Positions 7,905 through 19,900 of a stretch of 64,000 nucleotides of DNA are shown here, piece by piece. The position numbers and the translations under genes were made by a program. Under the pieces are notes generated by a model. That model searched no databases and was not told the origin of the DNA. It saw only the letters and a list, made by a program, of their open reading frames with translations. Source of the DNA: JAEUQQ01 sp963697285 (lineage in GTDB: Bacteria; Acidobacteriota; Vicinamibacteria; Vicinamibacterales; JAFNAJ01); the NCBI GenBank assembly GCA_963697285.1, contig CAVONI010000010.1:9723-73722 (forward strand), in the 5' to 3' direction. Every line of letters begins with the position of its first letter. Positions within the stretch are counted from its first letter, which is position 1.

Positions 7905-10900
7905 GTGAACAACTACTCTTCCTTCTCGTGGCCTTCCGTCCGTCGGGGACCTGCGGTGTTGGCGATGCTCGTCGCGCTCGCTGCGGGAGGCCAGGGCGTG
8001 CGAGCTGCCGGACAGGTCGTCAGCGTCGAGACGACGGGCGTGTCGGCTGGTGCCGTGTTCTCGGTGACCGCGACCGGCCTGGACGCAACCGCAGCAAACA
8101 CGCGCATCACGTTCACGCCCGACGCCGGCACGCCGGTGACCGTCGCCGCCGCCAGCAGCGCGGTTGTGGACGCCCGCACGGGCGTCAGGCGCATCTCGGT
8201 GCGCGTCCCGGGCGGACTGCCGATCGGGACGGCCACGGTTCAATTGCTCAACACGCAATCAGGCGACAGGATCGATGCCGGCAGGGTCGGCATCCTGGCG
8301 CTCGACGCGCCAGCACCGGCCAGTGCCCAGATCGGCTCGACAGGGTTTGCCGTGCGCCTCAGCGTACGGGGGCCTTCGGCCCTCGTTGCGGGCCAGACTC
8401 GCGTCACGTTCGGTGCTGGCGTTGCCGTCCGCGCGGTGGTGGTCGAGAACGCCACGACCCTGACCGCCACCATCGACGTCAGCAGCACGGCCGTCGCCGG
8501 GACGCGACCGGTGAGCGTGACCTCGCCCCGCCAGAGCGTGGTGCTGATGGACGGCTTCCTCGTGCGTGCCGGCACGGACCCCACGAACCAGAATCCGACT
8601 GCCGCCTTCACGGCACCCGCGACGGCGCAGACCAACACCAGCGTCGCGTTCGACGCGAGCGCGTCCGCGGATCCCGACGGCGACCTGCCACTCACCTACG
8701 CCTGGAACTTCGGCGACGGCTCGCCCGCGGGCACGGGCGTTGCGCCCACGCATACCTTCACCACCGCCAACACCTTCACCGTCACGCTCACCGTCACCGA
8801 CGCCAGGGGCGGCACGGGCACGACCACGCGGCAGATCACCATCACCGCGCCGGAGCCGACGAACCAGAATCCGACCGCCGAGCTTCACGGCGCCCGCGAC
8901 CGCGCAGACCAATGCGAGCGTCGCGTTCGACGCCAGCGCGTCCGCGGATCCCGACGGCGACCTGCCACTCACCTACAGCTGGAACTTCGGCGATGGCACG
9001 CCCGCGGGCAGCGGCGTCGCGCCGACGCACACCTTCACCACCGCCAGCACCTTCACCGTCACGCTCACCGTCACCGACGCCAGGGGCGGCACGGGCACGA
9101 CCACGCGGCAGATCTCCATCACGGCGCCGGAGCCGACCAACCAGAATCCGACCGCCGCGCTTCACCGCACCCGCGACCGCGCAGACCAACGCCAGCGTCG
9201 CGTTCGACGCGAGCGCGTCCGCGGATCCCGACGGCGACCTGCCACTCACCTACGCCTGGAACTTCGGCGACGGCACGCCCGCGGGCAGCGGCGTCGCGCC
9301 GACGCACACGTTCACGACCGCGAACACCTTCACCGTCACGCTCACCGTCACCGACACCAGGGGCGGCACAGGCACGGCCACGCGGCAGATCGCCATCACC
9401 GCGCCGGAGCCGACGAATCAGAATCCGACGGCGAGCTTCACCGCACCCGCGACCGCTCAGACCAATGCGAGCGTCGCGTTCGACGCGAGCGCGTCCTCGG
9501 ATCCCGACGGCGACCTGCCACTCACCTACAGCTGGAACTTCGGCGACGGCACGGCGCTGGGCACGGGCGTTGCGCCCACGCATACCTTCACCACCGCGAA
9601 CACCTTCACCGTCACGCTCACCGTCACCGACACCAGGGGCGGCACAGGCACGGCCACGCGGCAGATCGCCATCACCGCGCCGGAGCCGACGAATCAGAAT
9701 CCGACGGCGAGCTTCACCGCACCCGCGACCGCGCAGACCAACGCGAGCGTCGCGTTCGACGCCAGCGCCTCGTCGGATCCCGACGGCAACCTGCCGCTGA
9801 CCTATGCCTGGACGTTCGGCGATGGCGGCACGGGCACCGGCGTTGCGCCCACGCACACGTTCACCACCGCGAACACGTTCGCCGTCACGCTCACCGTCAC
9901 CGACGCCAGGGGCGGCACCGGCACGACCACGCGGCAGATCACCATCACCGCGCCCGAGCCGACGAACCAGAATCCGACCGCGAGCTTCACCGCACCCGCG
10001 ACGGCGCAGACCAATGCGAGCGTCGCGTTCGACGCCAGCGCCTCCTCGGATCCTGACAACGACCTGCCGCTCACCTACAGCTGGAACTTCGGCGACGGCT
10101 CTGCGCTGGGCAGCGGCGTTGCGCCCACGCACACGTTCACCACCGCGAACACCTTCACCGTCACGCTCACCGTCACCGACACCAGGGGCGGCACCGGCAC
10201 GACCACGCGGCAGATCACCATCACCGCGCCCGAGCCGACGAACCAGAATCCGACCGCGAGCTTCACCGCACCCGCGACCGCGCAGACCAATGCGAGCGTC
10301 GCGTTCGACGCCAGCGCCTCGTCGGATCCCGACGGCAACCTGCCGCTGACCTATGCCTGGACGTTCGGCGACGGCGGCACGGGCACCGGCGTTGCGCCCA
10401 CGCACACGTTCACCACCGCGAACACGTTCGCCGTCACGCTCACCGTCACCGACGCCAGGGGCGGCACCGGCACGACCACGCGGCAGATCACCATCACCGC
10501 GCCCGAGCCGACGAACCAGAATCCGACCGCGAGCTTCACCGCACCCGCGACGGCGCAGACCAATGCGAGCGTCGCGTTCGACGCCAGCGCCTCCTCGGAT
10601 CCTGACAACGACCTGCCGCTCACCTACAGCTGGAACTTCGGCGACGGCTCTGCGCTGGGCAGCGGCGTTGCGCCCACGCACACGTTCACGACCGCGAACA
10701 CCTTCACCGTCACGCTCACCGTCACCGATACCAGGGGCGGCACGGGCACGACCACGCGGCAGATCACGATCACGGCCGCCCCACCCGTCAACCTGGCGCC
10801 GACGGTCACGCTCGGCGACGACCAGGCGGTCACGCTCCCGGCCACGGCGTCGCTGTCGGGCACGGTCTCTGACGATGGACTGGTGCTGCCGACGCCTCTG

Positions 10901-13900
10901 TTGGCCTGGAGCACGCAGAGCGGTCCGGGCGCCATCACATTCACCCCCGCGGACGCCGCGGCGACGGTGGCGACATTCCCGGGCCCCGGCACCTACGTTG
11001 CCCGCCTCACCGCTAACGACGGCGCCCTCAGTGCCTTCGACGAGCTCACAATCGTCGTCGCGCCGCCAGATACGACGAACACCGCGCCCATCGTATCGGC
11101 CGGCGCCGACACGACGATCACGCTGGGCGATCCGCTGCAGCTTGCCGGCAGTGCCACCGACGACGGCAAGCCGACATCGCCCCTGACGCTGCTGTGGACG
11201 AAGGTGAGCGGCCCCGGTGACGTCAGCTTCACGTCGCCCGGTGCAGCGGTCACGAACGTGGTGTTCTCGACGGCTGGCCTGTACGTGTTGCAGCTCTCGG
11301 CCAACGATGGTGCGTTCACGTCGGTCGACGACGTTGCCGTGACGGTGAATGCACCGACCGACACGACCGACCGCACGCCGCCCATCATCACCTTGACCGC
11401 GCCGCTGTCGGCCCTGCCAGGCGCGGCGGTGGAGGTGCACGCCGAGGCCGGCGACAACGTCGGCGTCACGAGCGTCCGATTCGAAGTCGATGGCGCGGAT
11501 CCGCTCGACGTCGCCGCTGCGCCCTATCTGCGCACGGTGATGGTTCCGCAACTGGCCGAACCGGGACGTGTCATTGCGGTGCGTGCGGCTGCGCGCGACG
11601 CCGCAGGCAACGTCGGTGAGGCGACGGCTCAGGTGACGGTCGTCACGACGCCCGACACCGAGGCTCCCGTGCTGCAGTTGACGGGACCCGCGACAACGGC
11701 GCCCGGCGATGCCGTCGCGCTGGTCGCGCGCGTCACCGACAATGTCGGCGTCGCGTCGGTCCGCTTCGATGTGGATGGCGTCGAGGTCGGCACCGACACG
11801 GTCGCCCCGTTCGAGGCCACCGCGCTCGTGCCTGCGAACGCGCCGGCGGGCAGCACGTTGACCGCGCAGGCCCGGGCGCTCGACACGGCCGGCAACGCGG
11901 CCGAGGCAACCATCACGATCGCCGTGACCGACGCACGCGACACGACGCCGCCGGCCGTCGTCATCACCGCACCGGCCGAGGCGTATCCCGGCGAGGTGAT
12001 CGATCTCAGCACCACGGCGACCGACGCGAGCGGCATCGCGAGCGTCCACTTCGCCATCGACGGCGCGGCACTCGCATCGGTCACATCCCCGCCGTTTGCG
12101 ACGACGTATCGCGTGGCAGAACTGGCGTCGCCGGGCTCGGTGCTCGCGGTCACGGCTCGCGCCACCGACTTCGCGGCGCTCTCGGCCAGCGATACGGCCT
12201 CGGTGCGCATCGTTGCCGTTCCTCAACTCTCACGCGGCGTGATCACCGGTGAAGTGTTCGACGACGGAAGCGGGCTTCCGCTGGGCGGGGCCATCATCAC
12301 ACTGGGCGGGATCGACGACAGCGGCGCCCCCTACGCGGGCGAGACGACGGCGGATGAACGCGGGCGTTTCTCGCTGCGCGCGGCACCCGGGCAGGTGTGG
12401 ATGCGGATCGCCAAGCCTGGCTTCACGACCGCCGACCGCTCTGTGCAGGTCGTGGCGGCGCGCTCGGTCGCCATGATCGATGCGCGCCTGACGGTGCTGA
12501 AGGCGCCGGTGGCGGCGTCGAGCGCCCTCGGCGCGGGCATCGGTGACGAGCGCGCCCGGCTGGTCCTCGGTGCGGGCAGCACGACGCTCGCGCAGGTGGG
12601 CGTGACGCCGCTGTCGCAGCAAGGCCTCGCGGGCGTGCTGCCATTCGGATGGTCACCGGTCGGCGCTGCCGACGTCGCGCCGGCGGGCTCGACGTTCGCT
12701 GGCGCGGCGACACTACGCGTCACCAACGCGTTCTCGGTCGCGGCCGACACGCCCGTCGTCGTGGCACAGTGGGACCGCGTCGCCCACACGTGGCGCGCAG
12801 TGTCGGCCGCAGTCCTCGACACCGCGACCGCCACACTGAGCGCGACCATCCCTGGCACCGGGCAGTTCGCGTTCCTGGTGGCCGACACGGAGCCGCTGGC
12901 CCCGCCGACACCGGCCGTCGGACAGCCGCTGCAAGGCGTCGCCACGCCCGTCGTCCCGCAGTCGATCACCACCACCATCGACCCGCAGCCGCAGATCCTC
13001 TTCTACCGCAGCGGGGTGTTCAGCAGCGTGCGCGGCAACATCCTTGCCTCGACCCCGACCACCAGCGGCGCACGCATCGTCGGCCGCATCGTCGAGTCGT
13101 ATCGGTTCTTCGACGGCGACGAGATCCATCCCGAGGCGTACGAGGCTGACCTGGTCTTCTTCCAGGTGCAGGGTGCCACCGCGAACAGCGCGGCGCAGAC
13201 GACCGTGACGCCCTCGCTCGCTTTCGAGGCGGCTACGCTCGAGCGCGGGGTGATCGGCGTCGAGTTGATCGTGCCTGGCGCGGCGCCGCAGGTCGCAGTG
13301 CTGGGTCCCGAGGGCGGCTCGGTGGATGGCCCGCAGGGCGAGCAGTTCGTGTTACCCGTTGGGGCAGTCGCCGATGCGACCGCCATCGACCTGGCGACGC
13401 TCGACGCGGCCTCGCTCGGGGCGCCCGTGCCGATGGGCATGACGTTCGTTGCAGGGTATCGGCCTCGACGTGGCGGGCACGCTCGCGCGGAGCGGCGCCC
13501 TGTCAGTGGCAAAGCCCGCAGCCATGAGCGATGCCAGCCGCGTGCTGGTCGCGCGCGTCGACCTGATCGGCGGGCAGACGCGGTTCGTGCTGGTGGGCGT
13601 TGGACGGATCGACGGCGCGCACCTGGTGGCCGACACGATGGTCGGCGGGATGCAGAGCCCGCTCGAGGGGGTTCGCGCCTCGGGCCGATACGTGTTCGTC
13701 GAGGTCGACGGCGCGATCGGGTTCGCCCAGGGCGTCGTACGCGGCACGAATGGCCAGCCGTTCGGCGGCGCGCTGATCACGAACACCAGCGTTGGCGTGG
13801 TCTCACTCTCGAACCCCACGGGCGCGCACCTCAGCGTGGGACGCGTCGGCAACGTGCCGTTCACGGCCACCGACCTTGCGAAGAACGACTCGGGCACGGC

Positions 13901-16900
13901 GCCGGGCTTCATGGTCGCCAACACCGTGCTGCCCGTCTCGCTGCGCCTCGTGGCGCAGCCCCCGACGATCACGAGCACGACGCCGACCAACGACGCGACG
14001 AACGTCGCCCTGACCGACGCGATCGTCGTGACGTTCTCCGAGCCGATCGACCCCGCGAGCGTCGCGGGTGGGAACATCGCGAACGTGAAGCTCGCCGGCC
14101 CCGACGGCGTCCGCCTCGACGGCGCGGTCGCACTGTCGGCGAACAACACCGTGCTGACGTTCCGCAGCGCGGACGCTCTGGCCGAGAACACCGCGTATCG
14201 CTTCACGCTGTTCGCGGGCATCACCGACATGGCCGGCTACGCGCTCGCCGAGACGACCATCCAGTTCGAGAGCCTCGACACGACGCCGCCGCCCACCCCG
14301 CCGGCGGGCTCGATCACCGCCTCGATCCCGAACGCGACTGGATTCACGACCGTGTCGGCGACGCAGGGCACCGCGTCGCCCACCGACCGCGTGTTCATCG
14401 ACAACGTCACGCGGAAGACGACGACGGTCGCCTTGATCGAGCCGAACGGCGGATTCATCACGATGATCGCGGCGGGGATCACCGACGTGATCCGCGTCCG
14501 CATCGTCGACGCGAACGGCAATGAGATCGTGCAGCAGCTCGAGGCCTACAAGCAGACCAACGCAGACGGGTCTGTGTCGCAGGCCGTGGGCAAGGATGGC
14601 GGCGTGGTCGAGGGACCGCAAGGCCTCCGCGCGACGATCAAGGCGGGCACGTTCCCCGACGGCGCGGTCGTGACGCTGAACCGCCTCGAGGCGGCCGCCA
14701 TCCCGGTGACGTTCACCCCCGCGCAGGCGGAGTACTTCGAGACCGTGGCCGGTTTCGCGATCGACTTCGGCGGCGCGACGCCGCAGCTCTACCTCGACAT
14801 CTCGATTCCCGCCGGCCCGGGCGACAGCGCGACGGATCAATGGCTCGTCGGGCAGGTCATCGAGTTCGGCACCGAGACGGTGTTCGAGATGACCGACACG
14901 GCGAAGTTCCGTGACGGCCGCATCACGACCGCGTCGCCGCCGTGTCCGGGCGTGACGGCTGCCGGCGTCTACGGGCTGACGAAGGCCAAGCAGACGTACG
15001 GGCTCAACTACGCCGAGATGTATGCAGAGGGCCGCTACACGCTGAACGCCAAGTTCGAGCTCTACCAGGGCGTGTCGGCCACGATCCCCATTCCGTACTA
15101 CCTGTTCTCGGCGGAGTTGCCCAAGAAGGTCTGCTTCCCTGCCATCACCGGCCGCGTGACGGTGGTCCCGAACACGACCAGGCTGACCGTGCCTGGCGTC
15201 GAGTTGACCCCGAGCGACCGCGAGATCCTCGTGACGAACACGACGCTCGGGTCGACGGTCGTGAGCTACCCGCGGCAGGTTCCCGACTTCGTGCTCGACA
15301 ACCCCTGGGCCGGGCAGCCAGGGTTCAACCCCGACAACACGTTTCGCGCCGTCGCGCGTGCGGGGAACGTGTCGCAGCGCGTGCCGGTGTACATCGATCT
15401 CGTCAACGGCCAGTTCAAGTTCGTCGTGCGAGCCGACTCTGTCGCGGTCCCGACGACGTCAATCGAGTTGACCGACCTCACGCAGCAGCAGACGGCATCG
15501 ATCGCCGTCGAACCGGGCGACTTCGAGGTCTCGGTCACCGGCGGCGCCAGCGACACCTTCGTGGTGCAGGCGGTACCGCGCCTGAGCCTCCTGCTCAGCA
15601 CCGAGGGCCTTCCCGGGCGAGTTCCTGACGACGCGCGACGTCAGTTCGACGACCACGCCCTCGGCGTTCGGACAGGGCAACCTCGTCCTGCGGGCGCTGA
15701 AGGGGACGATTGACCCGACCCGGGCCGAGATGGATGACGCGGGCGTGGGCGGTCCGGCGCGCACGTCGCTGTATCTCGCGAGCCAGACGGCGATCTACCC
15801 CATCCCCGACGAGAAGGTCGTGGAAGGCGGGATCGAGGGCGTTGCGTTCCAGGACGATCCGCAGGCCCGGTTCACGCTCGTCGTGGTGTACGACTCGCGG
15901 CCGAACTTCTCGATCGAGATCCCGCGCACGCGCATCGTCGTGCGCCAGACCAACACCGGCGACGTGCTGCGCGACGAGTTCGTCCCGGCGCCCCCGCGCG
16001 ATGAGCCGGTCGCGATTGCGCCGATCGTCGACGACTCGGTCCCGCCGATCGTGATCTCGGGCCCGTCGCGCGTCGACAACTTCGATCCGACATCGCTGCT
16101 GACCTTCAGGTTCTCGGAGTCGATGGACGCGCAGTCGGTGAAGGACAACCTCGTCGTGCTCGACAGCAAGGGACGGAGGGTCGCCGGCGAGGTCAGGATC
16201 ACCGAGCTGAACCGGGTCGCGACGTTCGTGCCCTTCGGCGGGCTGAAGCTCGGCGAGGAGTACACCGTCGAACTGCGTGGCGTGGTCGGCGAGCAGCCAG
16301 ACAAGGGCGGCAAGGACATGATCCGCGATCTGTCGGGACGCCCGCTGCAGGCCGTGCGCCTGGAAGTGCGCACCTACCGGCCTCGCGCCATCGCGACGAT
16401 GGCCGGGGCGCCGTTCAAGGACTTCGGCATCCTGCGGAAGCGCCTGGTGCCCGACGGGCCGTTGACGACGTCGCTGCTGGCGACCACGGGGGGATCGTCG
16501 AACAACCTCTCGGCGGTCGACGTGACCGACCCGTTCAAGCCCGCGGTGATCGGCACCGAGTCGTCGCTCCCGAGCCGTCAGCGCATCGCGCTCCTTCCCG
16601 ACGCGACGTTCACCTTCGGCGGGGGCGACCGCCCCTCGCGTTTCAACGGTGATCTCGCCGTGACCACCGCGTTCAACGTCAGCCGGAGTTCGCTGACGTT
16701 CGTCGACGTCACCGATCCCACCCGCCTGGTCACGCTCGGGCCGAAGGTCCTCACGCGCGTTCCCGAAGACTACCAGGCGAGCGCCGTGTTCCCGGTCGTC
16801 TACGAGAACGCCTACGCGAAGGGCATTGCTGCGGTGCAGGTCGGCGACGAGGTCTACGCCTACGCGGCGGTCGAGCGCGTGGGGCTCATGTTCGCCGATA

Positions 16901-19900
16901 TCGGCAACAACCTGCCGCAGCAGAAGCTCGAGACCGTGTATCCGGGCGACATCACCGACGTCACGGTCTACCGCGGCGACACGCTGCTGGCGCTCGACAA
17001 GACGCGAGGCAGCGCGCACATCGCGGTGCTGGGGCTGTCGCTCGAGCAGTTGACGTCGCCGACGAGCCTCGCCAACACCCCGCAGCGCATCAAGGTGGCC
17101 GAGCGGCTCCGCGCCGACCTGAACGCCGACGGGCGGGTCCTCACCGACGAGGTCATCGACGTGGCGGCGGTGGGTACGACATCCGAGATCCTCATCTACT
17201 CGTTGGCTGATTCCCGTGGACGCGTGGGCGACGCGCAGGCTCCCAAGCCCCTCTCGCTGGTCTCGCGGATCCCGATGAAGGGCACCGTGCGCGATCTGGA
17301 GATCGACGCGTCGCGCCTGCGTGCGATCGCCATCGTCGACGAGGCGGGCGCCCCGTCGCTGATCGTCGTCGACCTCGCACGCCTCGATGCCACGTCCTCG
17401 GTGCTCGACCTGATCGACAACGATAGCGATGGCTTCGACGACCGCATCATCTTCCGGCATGCGTTCCCGACGGGTGCCAATGGCATGCGCCTCGATCTCG
17501 ACCGGGGCCTGCTCTACATCGGCACGCCGATCGGCCTCGAGATCTGGCAGATCTTCGACAACTGCTGCGACCTGGGCATCGACATGACCGCCCTGCTCAA
17601 GATGCGTCCGTCGGGCCGCAGCAACGACGTCTTCAAGAAGGAGCTCAACGCGATCCGGAAGGGCATCGTGCTCGGCCTCGATCGTGCGAAGGAGAAGTGC
17701 TCCGGCTTCAACGCGACGATGATGAAGATGATCGAGTCGGGCAGCAGCGCGTGCCTGTGGACGGACGACCCCGAGAAGAGCTGCGGCAACAACTACCAGC
17801 CGGGCCTGAGCGACCACGACTTCTCGACGTTCATGCCAGACGGCTGGTACACACAGATGGTCGACGACCCGAACTACCCGGACGACTTCGTGGGTCCGAA
17901 GACGCAGATCCCGCTGGCGGCGTGCGTCGTAAGCGCGCTGAGCTTCCCGTTCACCGACCCCCACACCGAGGAACCGAAGCAGGTTGAGGGCACCGAGTTC
18001 ACGTTCCACGACATCTCGTTCCTGCCGAACTGGATCGACGACTTCAACTCGGTCTACTACCGCCTCGACCGGACCATTGCCGGCTTCTCGGGCGACCAGG
18101 ACAACGACCTCGCGATGGGCCGCCAGTTGCAGACGATGAAGCACCTCACCGAGGCCTACGGCGTCGATCTGCGCGGTGTTCCCGGCGTCAACGTCGACCC
18201 GTCGTACCTGTCGCTCAACGTCACCGAGGATCGCTTCGAAGAGCTGTTCAAGCAATACCGGACGGTGACCAAGATCCCGGTGGTCGAGGGCTACGAGTGG
18301 AGCGTGCTGATGGACTTCGCGCTGGCGAAGGGCAAGTCCTACCTGCGGATCGCCGGCGCGGCCGATGAGGGCTCGGCCTTCCACAAGTTCCACGTCAAGC
18401 AGCTGCACGGCGCGGGCAAGGCGGGCATCCGGGCCGCGGTGGCCCGCATCGTGTCGCAGGAAGCCTCGCGTGACCTGTTCCTGCGCGTCAGACGAGGCGA
18501 TCCGCCCGCAGGGACGCCCGAGGATCCGCAAGACGCCAACAACCTGGTCTTCAGGAAGAACGCGTGTCTCGTCTACCGCGGCGACAAGGATCCGCTCGAC
18601 TGGGAAGCGACGAGGTGCGGGTCGCTCGAGGAGTACGCCGCGGCCACCGCCGTGCGCACGCTGCGCCTCCCGGCGAACCAGCAGATCTTCACCAAGGACG
18701 AGGTGAAGGACATCATCCGCTTCTACCGCGTGAAGGGCGACCTCGAGCCGATCACCAGCGACCTTGCGGCCAACGACTTCATCGCGCGCGCGGTGCGGTT
18801 CGTGAAGAAGGTGAAGCGCGACACGTACCCCATCTGGGCGGCCGCGCTCGAGAACGAAGCCACGTCGACCGATCCGCGCCGTGCGAAGCGTCTCGCGAAC
18901 CGAGAGTACGCCGAGGGCATCAGTGTCGGCCCGTCGGCGGGTCCGGGCGGGCGCATCAAGGACGTGCTCGAAGACGCGAAGTTCCCCCTGACCCCGCACT
19001 TGTTCAACCGGAGCTTCCGCAATGCCCCGCGGCTCAAGCTGCGGATGTATCACGCGAAGCCCGGGCAGCAGAACGCCTCGCCCGACTGCGGCGATCCGAA
19101 GTACCCGCTGACCGACTGCGCGTTCACCGTCGACCTCGCGGGCGGCGAGCACGTCTACGCGTCGTGGCGCCGCAAGAGCGACGGCTCGCTGCTCCTCGAC
19201 GACGAGAGCGTGCTCGCGGTTGGCATCTACAAGATCAAGCTCGACTTCATTGCCGACGAAGGCAAGAGCGGACACGTCGCCTTCACGATTGACCTGCCCG
19301 AGAAGTCGGTGAACGAGGCAAACCGCGAGAACAACCTCGGCGGCTTCTACTACTACCTCCTCGGCCTGGATGGCGCACTCCCCGCTGGCCTCGTGTTCCC
19401 GGAACAGGTGCCCTCACCGCTGCCCGCGTCGGCCTTCGATCCCGATGCCGAGTGCGTCGACGCCCCCGCCCTCAAGGTGACGCAGCGCATGACGCTCGAC
19501 GATGACCTCAAGACCCCGAAGACGCGGCTGCCCGGTCCGGCCCTGCTCTACCTGGGGCAGCAGGCGACGCTCGAGATCGACGTCAGCAACACGTCGCCGA
19601 ACTCGGTCAAGGACACGCGGGTGTGCACGACGCTGACGAACAAGTGCTACGACGTCGGCTCGATTGGCCCGAACGCGACCAGGACCGTGCCGGTGGCGTT
19701 CTCGTCGCTCAAGCCCGTGGTGGTCGAGTCGGTGGCAAGCGCCATCTCACCCGACGTGGGCATCGCGACGTCGTCGCCCTACTCGGTGGCCGTGAACTGC
19801 GAGCCGTTGATCGTGTTCTACGAACCCGACCCGAACACGATGGGCAGCGAGTTCTCGGTCATGGCCGGCGGTCGTGCCGTGCGGTATGCCAGGGCACTGA

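Noticed and set aside
8583..10786. CRISPR array
   Set aside because: The repeats are about 275 bases, contiguous without spacers, and translate as PKD domains.
7905..15620. Programmed ribosomal frameshifting in giant 1
   Set aside because: No slippery heptamer or downstream structure was evident at the breaks. Four uncompensated +1 events in one gene, with similar ones in unrelated genes nearby, are better explained by sequence error.
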